NCBI GenBank assembly: GCA_937859745.1 | Contig: CALMAQ010000187.1 | Coordinates: 1-40,873 of the forward strand | Length of the DNA: 40,873 bases | Reading direction: 5' to 3' | Source: an uncultured Verrucomicrobiota bacterium | Lineage (GTDB): Bacteria; Verrucomicrobiota; Verrucomicrobiia; Chthoniobacterales; SZAS-18 | Shown: piece after piece, positions 7,383 through 16,226 of the stretch | How the letters are laid out: each line of letters opens with the position of its first letter | How positions within the stretch are numbered: the stretch's first letter is position 1 | Notes under the pieces: generated by a model | Database searches by the model: none | What the model saw: only the letters and a program-made list of their open reading frames with translations | What the model was told of the DNA's origin: nothing | Translations under genes and position numbers: made by a program

Positions 7383-9473
7383 ATGTCCGAACCTCTGACC
7401 AAACGCGTCCTGCTCCTCGGCTGGGACGCCGCGGATTGGAAGATTATCCATCCGCTGATCGACGCCGGCGAGATGCCCGTGCTCAAGGCGCTCGTCGAGG
7501 GTGGCAGCAGCGGCAACCTGGCCACGCTGCACCCGATCATCTCGCCGATCCTCTGGAATTCCATCGCCACGGGCAAGCGCGCCGACAAACACGGCATCCT
7601 GGGTTTCACCGAGCCGCTGCCGGACGGCCGGGGGGCGCGGCCCGTTTCCTCGACCTCGCGGCGGGCGAAGGCCTTGTGGAACCTCCTCGGCCAAGCCGGA
7701 CGGCGCAGCGCGGTGGTCAATTGGTTCGCCTCGCACCCGGCCGAGCCCATTGCCGGGACGGTCTTCACCAACTACTTCAGCGAGATCGTGCATCGGCCCG
7801 ATGGGGCAGTCGCGCCACTGGACCCCCGCGCCGTCCATCCGCCCGAGCTTTACGAACTGGCAGAGTCGTTCCGCGTGCTGCCTCGGGACATCACCCCGCG
7901 GCAGATCCTCCCCTTCCTCGCGGGGGTGGTGCCGGACGACCGGGAAGACCCGCGCCTGGGTATGCTGGCGAGCCTGCTGGCCAAGTGCGCCAGCATCCAG
8001 AACGCTGCCACCTACCTTGCGGCGCAGGATGATTGGGATCTGCTGGCCGTGTACTACGACACCATCGACCACGCGTGCCACGGGTTCATGGAGTACCACC
8101 CACCGGCCATGGCGCACGTCAGCGCGGAGGACGCCAAACTCTTCGGACCGGTGGTCACGGGCGTGTACCGTTTCCATGACATGCTGCTGGGGCGGCTCCT
8201 TGGCCTGGTGGGCGAGGAGACGACGGTGCTCATCCTCTCCGACCACGGCTTCCACAACGACGGCCTGCGTCCGCCCGTGGCGCGTCACACGCGTGAGCCG
8301 GGCGAGAAGTTCGGGCCTGAAATGAACCCCGTGGCCTGGCACCGCGAACAGGGCATCCTGGTCGCGGCGGGTCCGGCGGTCCGGCGCGACGAAATCATCC
8401 GCGGGGCCACGCTCCTGGATCTCGCGCCGACCGTGCTGACCCTGCTCGGGGTGCCCGTGCCCGACGACATGGACGGGCGCGCGCTGACGAACCTTTTCGT
8501 CGGTCCGCCGACGGTGCCGGAGCGGGTAGCGTCCTACGAAGCGCCGCATCCCCTCGACGGGATGCACCGGGATCTGCCCGCCGAGGAAGCGGATCCCTGG
8601 GCGGCGCGTCAGGCGATGGAACAACTCGCCGCGCTAGGCTATATTGAACTGCCAGCCGACGATGATCCGGCGAAGATGGCGGCGGCCGCGCACTGGGACC
8701 GGCGCTGGAACCTAGCGCAGGTGTACCTGACCTCCAGCCGGCCGACGTTGGCGGAGCGTTTGCTGCGGGAGATGCTCTCGGAACGCGACCAGCCGCCGGT
8801 GCGCACCCACCTTGCCGCGTGTCTGCTGGCGCTGGGTCGGCCGGACGAGGCGGCCGAAATGGTCGCGCCGTTGCTGGAAGACAATGCCGCCGCGCCGGCG
8901 GCGCGCCTGCTGATGGGCCGCGCCAAACTGCGGCTGCGAGACACCGAGGAGGCGTTGCGCTGGCTGGAACCTCTGCGCGCGGAGGAAATGCTGCTGCCCG
9001 CCCTTTCGCTGGCCCTCGGCCAGACCTACCTGCGGTGCGGGCTACTACCCGAGGCCGAGGTGGCTTTCCGCCGGGTCTTGGAGCGCGACGAGTACAGCGC
9101 GCAGGCTCACGATGGACTGGGAGTCGCCCTGCGCCGCCAGGGACACTATGAGGACGCGGTGTACGAGCACATGCGCGCGGCCTCGCTGCAGCACAACCGG
9201 GCGCAAACCCACACCAATTTGGGTATCGCGCTGGCGCGCACCGGACAGGTGGACTGGGCGATCCGGGCGTTCGAGCAGGCCGTGGCGCTGGCACCCGACG
9301 AGATGTTCCCGCACCGTTGCCTGGCCCGGCTGTATCACGGACCGAAGAAGGACCGCGCCCGGGCCCGGCAGCATGCCGCCGAGATGCTGCGTTGCCGCCA
9401 TTTGTACCGCGCCGGACAAGCCGCGGCGAAAGATAGCGAAGCCGCGCGGCACCCGCAACCTGCCCAAACATAA
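7383..9473 (+). CDS. Alkaline-phosphatase-fold (type I phosphodiesterase) protein with TPR tail
   Basis: From ATG 7383 the protein has ~696 residues. Residues 1-~380 match the type I phosphodiesterase/nucleotide pyrophosphatase branch of the alkaline phosphatase superfamily: LLLGWDAADWKII (metal Asp), a nucleophile region near HPIISPILWNSIATGKRADKHGI, then YYDTIDHACHGFM (Asp and His) and LILSDHGFHNDG (Asp-His). Residues ~440-690 form TPR repeats (HLAACLLALGRPDEAAEM, AHDGLGVALRRQGHYEDAV, THTNLGIALARTGQVDWAI). It probably hydrolyses phosphodiester or sulfate/phosphate groups, with the TPR as a protein platform. There is no obvious signal peptide. The substrate cannot be assigned. It follows the PEP-CTERM pair and may or may not be co-transcribed. 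Confidence 0.82.
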   Translation: MSEPLTKRVLLLGWDAADWKIIHPLIDAGEMPVLKALVEGGSSGNLATLHPIISPILWNSIATGKRADKHGILGFTEPLPDGRGARPVSSTSRRAKALWNLLGQAGRRSAVVNWFASHPAEPIAGTVFTNYFSEIVHRPDGAVAPLDPRAVHPPELYELAESFRVLPRDITPRQILPFLAGVVPDDREDPRLGMLASLLAKCASIQNAATYLAAQDDWDLLAVYYDTIDHACHGFMEYHPPAMAHVSAEDAKLFGPVVTGVYRFHDMLLGRLLGLVGEETTVLILSDHGFHNDGLRPPVARHTREPGEKFGPEMNPVAWHREQGILVAAGPAVRRDEIIRGATLLDLAPTVLTLLGVPVPDDMDGRALTNLFVGPPTVPERVASYEAPHPLDGMHRDLPAEEADPWAARQAMEQLAALGYIELPADDDPAKMAAAAHWDRRWNLAQVYLTSSRPTLAERLLREMLSERDQPPVRTHLAACLLALGRPDEAAEMVAPLLEDNAAAPAARLLMGRAKLRLRDTEEALRWLEPLRAEEMLLPALSLALGQTYLRCGLLPEAEVAFRRVLERDEYSAQAHDGLGVALRRQGHYEDAVYEHMRAASLQHNRAQTHTNLGIALARTGQVDWAIRAFEQAVALAPDEMFPHRCLARLYHGPKKDRARARQHAAEMLRCRHLYRAGQAAAKDSEAARHPQPAQT

Positions 9474-9537
9474 GCGTCTATCCGAATGATATTGCCCCGG
9501 TTCTGAGGACCAGACGGAGTGCCAAGTTTTTGTTGTT

Positions 9538-9996
9538 TTAGTTCAGGTGGTGTTCGAAGTCCACGGGGGAGTGGTAGCCGCACGCGCCGTGGAACCGCGC
9601 GCGGTTGTAGAAGACCTCGATGTAGTGGAAGATCGCGCTCCTGGCCTCCGCACGTCTGGCGTACACCTGCCCGTCGATGAGTTCGATTTTCAGCGTGGCC
9701 CAGAAGCTCTCCATCCTGGCGTGGTCGTCGCAGTTGCCCGCGCGGCTCATGCTCGGGACCACGCCGTGGGAGCGCAGCAGCTCACGGTACGCGTCGCTGG
9801 CGTACTGGCTGCCGCGGTCCGAGGGATGGAGCAACCCGGGCGAGGGCCGTTGCGTCTGGATCGCCCGCTCGCAGGCGCGGGCGACCAGGGCGATGGACAT
9901 GGCCTCGTCCGACGCCCAGCCCACGATCTGGCGCGAGCACGCAGCCAGCACACCCGCGACGTAGAGCCAGCCCTCTCTGGTGGCCACATCGCTATC
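9538..9996 (-). pseudogene. IS3-family OrfB transposase, C-terminal half
   Basis: This is the rve-type integrase core lacking its N-terminus. VATREGWLYVAGVL follows the lost first Asp region. HPSDRGSQYASDAY carries the second Asp, and NCDDHARMESFWATLKIELIDGQVYARRAEARSAIFHYIEVFYNRARFHGACGYHSPVDFE carries the Glu and the family C-terminus. The missing HTH_21 domain and first Asp make it inactive. Confidence 0.9.
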
Positions 9997-9997
9997 T

Positions 9998-10036
9998 TTA
10001 ACGCGGGAGTTCGGAGAAGATGGCGAGCGCCTTTTT
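9998..10036 (-). pseudogene. IS3-family OrfA, C-terminal fragment
   Basis: KKALAIFSELPR followed by TAA is the usual end of an IS3 OrfA (typically ...ILKKALAIFS...). It is separated from the rest of orfA (11743-12009) by the nested IS110 element. Confidence 0.75.
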
Positions 10037-10037
10037 T

Positions 10038-10423
10038 ACCGGTATGAACCGGGTGGACGCGCCGCTCGGCGGTGCGATGCGAGAAGGAGGAGAGATCTTG
10101 CCACTGCCCCGGTCAACCGTCGTAAGGTGGTCATCAATCCGGGTAACGGGCGAGGTGGAACACACTCCACCCACCACCACGCACCCGCCGCCGAGAGTGC
10201 GTCCAACGCAAGCCGTTCACCTCTTGGGGCTGGCCGAAACAATCCTTGGGTCCTTGAACCCGCTTTTTTATCTGGCTCCCCGCCACGGCCCACCCGGTTG
10301 AGGCTTGACCTCGAAGAGATCAGTGCCGTTCGGCCCATCGCAGGGCTTGGTTGCGACTGAGCGTCCTCTGCCAAACGCCAAGGAAAGAAAAAACCAACTC
10401 TGATCCGCTACAGCGGCCTGGAC
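10038..10423. ncRNA. Non-coding left end of IS110, candidate bridge-RNA region
   Basis: No convincing ORF fills this stretch, and only shadow frames exist. In IS110-group elements such as IS621 the long non-coding left end encodes the bridge RNA that pairs with target and donor DNA. The layout here (long left end, gene, very short right end) matches that group. I did not derive a structure or guide loops, so this is a positional call only. Confidence 0.4.
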
Positions 10424-11708
10424 GTGCATGAAGAGGTCGTCCAAGCCTGCGTTATCGATGAACAAGGTCGCCGGTTGGAAAGCCACCGGTTGCCCTGCAC
10501 CAAAGAGAGCCTGGAAGCGTTCGCCCGCGAGCGACTTTGCATCACTGATCACATCGCCTTGGAAGCGACGACGAACACCTGGGCCGTGGGTGGCACTCCT
10601 ACGTCCACACGTCGGGAAGATCGTGGTGGGTAACCCGCCGCGCACCCGTGCCATCGCCGAGGCCAAGGTCAAGACCGACAAGGTCGACGCCGAGGTGCTC
10701 GCCCAACTGCTACGCTGCGACTACTTGCCCAGCGTGTGGCAGCCCGATGAGGACACCCAGCGGCTGCGCGAACTCTCGGCGCACCGCGCGGGCCTGGTCG
10801 CCGACCAGACCCGGCTCAAGAACCGGGTGCGCAGCCTGCTGGCCCAGCGGCTGATCGACCCACCGCTGCCCACCCTCTTCGGTGTCAGCGGTCGAACCTG
10901 GCTGCGCGAGACGACGCTGTCGGCGGCGGACCGGCTGGTCACCGACGGCTTTTTGCGCCTGCTCGATCAACTCGAAGCGGAACAGGCCGGGGTCGAGAAG
11001 ACGCTCGAACAGATCAGCTACTTCAAAGAAGAGGTGCGCCTGCTCATGACGCTGCCGGGCGTGGGTGCCGCCGCGGCGCAATCGCTCGTGGCCGCCTTGG
11101 GTGACTGGCGGCGCTTCCCGGACGGCGACGCAGCGGCGAGCTACCTGGGGCTGACTCCGTCCGTGCGCCCGTCGGCCAACACCTGCCACTACGGACGCAT
11201 CACCAAGGCGGGTAACCCACAAGCGAGGTGGCTGCTTACGCAGGCTTCCCAGCAGGTCGCGCAGCACCCCGGTCCACTGGGGGTGTTCTTGCGGCGGCTC
11301 AAGGCCAAGAAGAACCACCACGTGGCCGTCGTTGCCACCGCCAGAAAGCTCGTGGTCATCGCGCATCTCATGCTCAAGAACAACGAACCTTCTCGCTACG
11401 CACTGCCGGAGACGACGCGCGGCAAGCCCGCCGATCTGCGGGTGGCCGCCACGGGCGAGCGGCGCAAGAAGTCAGGCTCGTTGCGCGAGCCGATGCAGCG
11501 GCGAGAACCGGGCGTGAGAGCGAGAAAGACGCCGGCTCTCAACGAGGTCTGCGCCGACGAGGCGCTGCCCGCTGCCAAGGCGCTGGCGGAACTTGCCGCC
11601 GGTGAGCAGAAGGCGCTGGCGGCGATGGGTGTCACGACACACGTCGAGCAGGTACAGACTCGCCAGATCCGGCTGGAAAAAAGACGCACCCTGCAAAAAA
11701 CCGGTTGA
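10424..11708 (+). pseudogene. IS110-family DEDD transposase, frameshifted
   Basis: The N-terminal RuvC-like domain is in one frame (SGLDVHEEVVQACVIDEQGR, IALEATTNTWAV) up to about 10588. An extra G in the GGG at 10588-10590 shifts the rest into the frame of the long ORF (VALLRPHVGKIVVGNP, KTDKVDAEVLAQLL). The C-terminal transposase_20 domain is complete (LLMTLPGVGAAAAQSLVAAL, ITKAGNPQARWLL) with the expected Ser-region. The four acidic residues are all recognisable across the break. GTG 10424 is the first usable start codon I can see; the coding similarity begins ~8 codons earlier, so the true start may be lost. Either the copy is inactive or the assembly has an indel. Confidence 0.85.
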
Positions 11709-11742
11709 CCGGTTCAGAGATAGGATCGTGCGCTGCTCGGTG

Positions 11743-12009
11743 CCGGTCGGCGTTCTCACGCTCCAAGGCACGAATGCGTCGTTCCAACTCCTGGACGCTC
11801 ACGCCAGGAGCGAAGGCGGTGGGCGACACGCCGGGCCCTTGGCCAGTGCTGCCGTACTGCTGCTTCCAGCGCGACATGCGGTAGGGACTCGCGCCCAGGG
11901 CGCGGGCGACCTGCTCTTGTCGTGCGCCGGGCCGGCACGCCAGCGCGGCCACCTCGCGCTTGAACTCCTCGTCAAATCGCCTGCCATACTTGCTCTGTGA
12001 TGTTGCCAT
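11743..12009 (-). pseudogene. IS3-family OrfA, N-terminal part
   Basis: From ATG 12009: SKYGRRFDEEFKREVAAL is the usual IS3 OrfA helix-turn-helix start, followed by VARALGASPYRMSRWKQQYG and the leucine-zipper-like ELERRIRALERENAD. Similarity stops at about 11743, where the IS110-type element is inserted. Confidence 0.85.
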
Positions 12010-12997
12010 ATCCGTCGTGCTCTGCTGGAGCACACCCGCTGGGCCTCAGAACCGGGGCAAGATCAGGCGTGCCATCAGGCAGGAGCAAGAGCTTGCCGTG
12101 TGCCCGCTTGTTTTGGCTCAGTTCGAGCGCCGTCCGCCAATCTTCCAGGCCAAAGGTGCGCGCGATTGGCACGCTGAAGCGCCCCTCGGCGGCAAGCTGC
12201 GCGAAGGGGGCAAGCGCATCGTAGCGTGGCACCAGACCCGGTTCGTTCCCCGAGGTACGCACGCCGAGCTTGCCTTCGTCGGCGTCACCGATGCTCATGA
12301 CCCGGCGAGGATCACCGTCCACGATCTGGATGAGGTCCGGCAGCACGCCCGTTACCTGTGCGGTGTGCAACACCAGGTCGGGCGCTCCCCCCGCGATCTC
12401 ACGTACCCGCGCGACCATGCCCGCGCCGTAGGAGGTCACCTCCGCGCCGAGATCACGCAAGCGGCCCGCGAAGGTCTCGCCCGCGGTGACGATCACCCGT
12501 GCTCCGCGCTCCAGCGCCACCTGCACGGCCGCAAAGCCCACCATCGTCCCACCCCCGTTGATCAGGATGGTCTGACCTGCGGACAGACCGAGCAGATCGA
12601 GACAGCGGACCGACGTTTCGACCGCCATCGGCAACGCCGCCGCTGCCAGGAGGTCCAAGCCTTTGGGAACAAATTCTCACACTGCCAAGATCGCGTAATC
12701 TGACGCCCCGGCGGTCGGATAACCCATGAAGTCAGGAACCCCGAAGACGAGGTCGCCAATCCCGACGCTCTCGACGCCCTCGCCGACGGCATCCACGGTG
12801 CCGGACACGTCCAGCCCGATTCCGCGTGGCAGCGTGGCGGCCATGAATCCTTGGCACAGCGCCCAATCCGCCGGGTTGAGCCCGCACGCATGGACCCGCA
12901 CGCGGATCTGGTTTGCCTTCGGGGTAGGAACGGCGGTTTCCTCCAGGCACAGCACGTCGGCCGGTTCGCCGTAGCGGTGGAAGTGCAGAGTTCTCAT
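11972..12997 (-). pseudogene. Zinc-independent MDR (quinone-oxidoreductase-like) dehydrogenase with in-frame TGA
   Basis: One continuous reading frame encodes an NADP-dependent medium-chain reductase. The N-terminal GroES-like part (MRTLHFHRYGEPADVLCLEE, VHACGLNPADWALCQG) is followed by GLDVSGTVDAVGEGVE. The Rossmann part is INGGGTMVGFAAVQVALERGARVIVT. A TGA at 12677-12679 breaks it after ASDYAILAV, and the frame then continues as EFVPKGLDLLAAAALPMAVETS. A Trp codon (TGG) is the simplest ancestor. The 3' end runs into the IS3 inverted repeat at 12065, so the last residues of the read-through ORF (to 11972) are IS-derived; the native end is near HGKLLLLP. Probably inactive as full length. It is adjacent to the SDR and TetR genes. 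Confidence 0.8.
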
Positions 12998-13033
12998 GGT
13001 GGTAGCAGGTTCAGGATGGGACATGGTGAAGTG

Positions 13034-13930
13034 TTAGTTAAAATACTCCGGCCGATTGATGTCGCGGATCAGACCGGGTTCCCTTGGCTCCCATCCGAGA
13101 CGTGCCCTAGTCCGGGCGCTGGATGCCGGGCCGTTGCCCGCGGCCCACATGGCGAGGGGACCGAAATGTTCAGTCGCCTCCTCGGGCGAAAGGGACCGAA
13201 TCGGCACGCCCAACTGCTCGCCGATGGCATGGGCAATCTGCCGGAACGGCACCCCCCCATCGGCCACCGCGTGGAACGGGCCGCCCCGCGCACCGTGCTC
13301 CAGCGCGAGACGAAAGACGCGCGCCGCGTCGAGCCGATGCACCGAGGGCCAGAGGTTCTCCCCGTCGCCCACGTAAGCGGAGACGCCTTTCTCCCGCGCG
13401 AGGGTTGCCAGCATCGGCACGAAGCCATGCCGCTCACCCAAGCCATGCACCGAGCGCGGCAGGCGCACCCAGGCGGCACGCACGCCTTTTTCCGTGATGG
13501 CAAAGCCTGCCTGCTCCTGAGCGCGGGGAAACCCCGGGATGGTCGGCGCAACGAGCAGGTCCTCGGTGAAGGTCTCGCCCGCGGGCAAAAAACCGAAGCC
13601 GCTTGTGATGATCACGGGTCGCTCGGACCCGGCGTAGACCTCGCCGAAGGCTGCAATCGCTTGCGCTTCTTCGCGGGCCATCTCGACGATCTTGGAAAAG
13701 TCGAGGCCGAAAGCCAGGTGGATGACGCCATCCGCTTGGGAGGCTACCCGCTTGAGTGTCTCCACATCGCAGAGCGAGCCGAGCAAGGATTCGGCACCCA
13801 AAACACGCAGCGCCTCGGCCTTCTCTTCGGAGCGAACCAGGCCGACGACCTGATGGCCAGCCGCGACCAACTCGGGGATCAAGGCGGAGCCCACCCATCC
13901 GTTTGCACCAGTGACAAAGACACGCATCAT
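13034..13930 (-). CDS. NAD(P)-dependent extended SDR / epimerase-like oxidoreductase
   Basis: I use ATG 13930, preceded by GAAAGGAAAA; the longer track start is unlikely. The protein (~298 residues) begins MMRVFVTGANGWVGSALIPEL, the GxxGxxG NAD(P)-binding Rossmann motif of extended SDRs, followed by QADGVIHLAFG. The later region has ITSGFGFLP and VHRLDAARVFRLALEH, typical of the NAD-dependent epimerase/dehydratase family. The usual YxxxK is not clear, so it may act in reduction or cofactor binding in a modified way. The substrate is unknown. It is divergent from the TetR gene at 14098, with a palindrome between them, and is probably a TetR target. Confidence 0.8.
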   Translation of the reverse strand: MMRVFVTGANGWVGSALIPELVAAGHQVVGLVRSEEKAEALRVLGAESLLGSLCDVETLKRVASQADGVIHLAFGLDFSKIVEMAREEAQAIAAFGEVYAGSERPVIITSGFGFLPAGETFTEDLLVAPTIPGFPRAQEQAGFAITEKGVRAAWVRLPRSVHGLGERHGFVPMLATLAREKGVSAYVGDGENLWPSVHRLDAARVFRLALEHGARGGPFHAVADGGVPFRQIAHAIGEQLGVPIRSLSPEEATEHFGPLAMWAAGNGPASSARTRARLGWEPREPGLIRDINRPEYFN

Positions 13931-14063
13931 TTTTCCTTTCGAGGTTTCATTGGTTTTGAGTTGATCCCCTCCCGTGGGTCTTCTGGACACTTGAGAGCAG
14001 CCACAACCCGGCAAGCCACCGCGCCGACGTTTCGTTATGTCAGTCTATGACTCTAAAACATAA

Positions 14064-14078
14064 TGACAGTGACTGTCA
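14064..14078. promoter_or_regulatory. TetR-type operator palindrome
   Basis: TGACAG-TGA-CTGTCA is a perfect inverted repeat in the divergent region between the SDR gene and the TetR gene. It lies 19 bp before ATG 14098. It would let the regulator control both directions. Confidence 0.65.
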
Positions 14079-14097
14079 AATCGGTTACACGATAACA

Positions 14098-14688
14098 ATG
14101 CCTCGCAGCGGAGAACCAGCGCGCCGACGCTTGCAGCAAGCCGCCGTCGAGCTGTTCTGCGAGCGTGGCTACGACCAGACGACGACCGCCGAGATCGCCG
14201 CGAGAGCAGGGGTGACCGAGCGCACCTTCTTTCGCCACTTCCCCGACAAGCGGGAGGTGCTCTTCGACGGCCAAGCCATCTTGCGCGAGATGCTCACCGT
14301 TGCCATCGCCGAGGCACCTGTGACACTCCAGCCGCTGGAAGTGCTGTACCGGGCGTTTCGTTCGGTCGAGCAACTCCTGGAGGACAACCGGCCCTTTTCC
14401 GTCCCGCGCCAGCAGGTGATCGACCGCGCCCCCGCGCTGCAAGAGCGGGAACTGGCGAAAGTGGCGGCTCTGGCCGAGGCGCTGGCGCTGGCGCTGCGAC
14501 AACGCGGCGTGGGCGAGCGGCTGGCGGCCCTGGCGGCCCAGACCGGGATGGCGACTTTCCGTTACGCGGTCGCGTCATGGTTCGCCGATCCAGCGGGCGG
14601 GTTGGGGACCCACCTGGACCGTGCCTTCGACGAGCTGGACGGGCTGGCAGCGTCATCTTCCACGAGGAAAGCGCGGCGTCGCCGGTGA
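14098..14688 (+). CDS. TetR-family transcriptional regulator
   Basis: I start at ATG 14098 because the upstream part of the track ORF contains the palindrome. The N-terminal helix-turn-helix is textbook TetR (RRRLQQAAVELFCERGYDQTTTAEIAARAGVTERTFFRHFPDKREVLF). The C-terminal ~130 residues form the ligand and dimerisation part and are not assignable. It probably represses the divergent SDR/MDR genes and perhaps an efflux system, of which only an outer-membrane-factor remnant remains downstream. Confidence 0.9.
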   Translation: MPRSGEPARRRLQQAAVELFCERGYDQTTTAEIAARAGVTERTFFRHFPDKREVLFDGQAILREMLTVAIAEAPVTLQPLEVLYRAFRSVEQLLEDNRPFSVPRQQVIDRAPALQERELAKVAALAEALALALRQRGVGERLAALAAQTGMATFRYAVASWFADPAGGLGTHLDRAFDELDGLAASSSTRKARRRR

Positions 14689-14781
14689 AGGGCCCGCTGT
14701 TTTCCAGCGCGATCAGTATTGCTGGGAAGCGGCTTCTTGCGGCACCCCAACAGAGCCGCAACGAGGGTGGATGCTGTCTTT

Positions 14782-14898
14782 AGGACCACCGCCCAGCAGG
14801 ACCTTTACTCGGCGCAAAGCACCCTCATCGGCACGCGCGCCGACCGCCTGGCGAATCTGATCACGCTCTAAAAAGCCTCGGGCGGCGGCTGGCGTTAG
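14782..14898 (+). pseudogene. Outer membrane efflux factor (OprM/NodT-like), C-terminal remnant
   Basis: In one frame the sequence reads TTAQQDLYSAQSTLIGTRADRLANLITL, then TAA, then KASGGGW. This is the characteristic end of RND outer-membrane factors (usually ...LVTLYKALGGGW). The TAA stands where a Tyr codon is expected. Only ~37 codons remain, and the rest of the efflux operon is missing. The surrounding 14689-14781 and 14899-15037 hold nothing recognisable. Confidence 0.7.
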
Positions 14899-15037
14899 TT
14901 GCTTTCTGTTTTGTTGACCGCGGCCTGCTTGTCATGGTTTCGGCAAGACAGTGACCCATCGTTAGGCAAGAGCGGATAAGAAAGAGCGTGTCCCGGTGGC
15001 TTGGAGACCTTGGATGCCAGCGGCTTCGAGGTCTGGT

Positions 15038-16102
15038 TCAGGCTCCAGGCTGCTCCGCGAAATAACGCAGGGCCGGAATGATGAACTCGGTCCGCTCCCA
15101 GGTCGGGTGCTGTGCGCGGACCTGCCCTTCCAGTTGGCGCACAGTTTCTGCCCCAACGGCTTTGCCTCCGCCGGCGGCCACCAACTGGCGGGTGGCTTCC
15201 AGGTAGGCGCGCACCTGCTCGGCGATCTCCGTGCCGCCCAGATTGCCGTGGCCGGGCACGACGATGCGTGGGGCTTGGGCGGCGATTTTCGTCAGAGCCG
15301 TTTGCCAGGTCCGCACGTTGATGTCCGCCGCGGCGATGAGCGGAGGAAAGAACGGGACGATGGGAAACATGCGTTCTTCGATGAGGTCGCCGGCGAACGT
15401 CACCTTTTGATCGGGGACGGTGATGACTTGGTCGCCAAGACTGTGCGCGGTGCCCAAGGTCCAGAACTCCACCTGGCGCCCGCCGAGGTCGATGGACGCG
15501 TGGTCGCCCTCGTAAACGTCGTCGGCCAGCGTGACCTTGACCCCGTCAAGCAGAGAAGCCTGCCCGGGCGGCAGCATCGTACGGAACCCCGCCAACAGCT
15601 TTTCGCCGTCGCGCGCTAGGTAATCGCGCTGGAGTTTGTTGTAGTGGATTCTGGCCTGCCCGTGGAACACCTGCGCGCCGAAGGTGTGTTCGGGGTGCGC
15701 GTGCGTGACCGTCAGGATCAGCTCGCGCTGGCCTGCGATGGCGCGCGCGGCGTCCAACACGTTGCGCCCGCTCTCGGGATTGAAGCCGCCGTCGATGACG
15801 AGCACCGCTTTGCTGCCCTCCACGATGCCGATGTTCGGCACGAGCGGAGTGCGCTTGTCGGGAATGATCCAGACCCCGTCGGCGATCCGGCAGGGAAAGC
15901 GTGCATCCACGATGGGCAAGGGCGGCGCGCTCACGGTGGGTACGGGAGCCTCCGCCGCCTGTGCAGGAGCGGCGTTCCAGAGCGGCAAACTCCCGACGGT
16001 GCCCACGACCCCCAGCCGCAGGAAGGTCCGCCGGTCCAACTGCGAGCCAGAGGGGTTCTCTGCACCGTGGGTTGGTGTGGTGTACTGGCGTTGCTGTTTC
16101 AT
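15038..16102 (-). CDS. Tat-exported metallo-beta-lactamase-fold hydrolase
   Basis: The N-terminus carries a twin-arginine signal (DRRTFLRLGVVGTVGSLP) with a probable cleavage near APAQAAE. The MBL-fold signature is THAHPEHTFG, in which Glu replaces the usual Asp of HxHxDH, then GTAHSLGDQ, FAGDLIEERMFP and VPGHGN. Residues that bind the two metals are otherwise present. Family members include lactonases, glyoxalase II-like enzymes and antibiotic hydrolases, so the substrate is open. At 354 residues it is complete. It is not clearly co-transcribed with a neighbour; the MarR gene lies 124 bp upstream on the same strand. Confidence 0.85.
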   Translation of the reverse strand: MKQQRQYTTPTHGAENPSGSQLDRRTFLRLGVVGTVGSLPLWNAAPAQAAEAPVPTVSAPPLPIVDARFPCRIADGVWIIPDKRTPLVPNIGIVEGSKAVLVIDGGFNPESGRNVLDAARAIAGQRELILTVTHAHPEHTFGAQVFHGQARIHYNKLQRDYLARDGEKLLAGFRTMLPPGQASLLDGVKVTLADDVYEGDHASIDLGGRQVEFWTLGTAHSLGDQVITVPDQKVTFAGDLIEERMFPIVPFFPPLIAAADINVRTWQTALTKIAAQAPRIVVPGHGNLGGTEIAEQVRAYLEATRQLVAAGGGKAVGAETVRQLEGQVRAQHPTWERTEFIIPALRYFAEQPGA

Positions 16103-16226
16103 GGAAAGTCAATTAGTCGAGCACCGCGCCTTGCCTACGAACAAACCTACGCTGGCCCTCCGCCACCAGCAAGTAGCTTCGGCACGCGGGTCCGTCCTGG
16201 TATCGGTGGAAAACAATTCCAGTCTC

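Larger units (their letters stand above)
10037..11742 (+). mobile_element. IS110-family element nested in IS3 orfA (borders approximate)
   Basis: The borders are inferred from where IS3 OrfA stops (ERENAD at about 11745) and resumes (KKALAIFS at about 10036). The ~1.7 kb insert carries one DEDD transposase gene. A ~380-bp non-coding left part and a short (~35 bp) right part flank the gene. IS110 elements lack classical terminal repeats and make no target duplication, which fits. Confidence 0.78.
9487..12065 (-). mobile_element. IS3-family element, split by a nested IS110 and internally deleted
   Basis: The left end TGATATTGCCCCGGTTCTGAG (9487) matches the inverted right end (TGATCTTGCCCCGGTTCTGAG, read from 12065), so these are the terminal inverted repeats. 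On the minus strand, orfA starts at 12009 and is interrupted near 11742. It resumes near 10036 with its last ~12 codons. orfB is present only as its 3' half (9996-9538), directly joined to the end of orfA, so about 350 bp of orfB has been deleted. No target duplication is evident. The right end has inserted in or just past the 3' end of the MDR oxidoreductase gene. Confidence 0.82.

Noticed and set aside
9429-10000. Short repeat AAAGATAGCGA at 9429 and inverted near 9990
   Set aside because: Too short and placed in unrelated contexts; probably chance.
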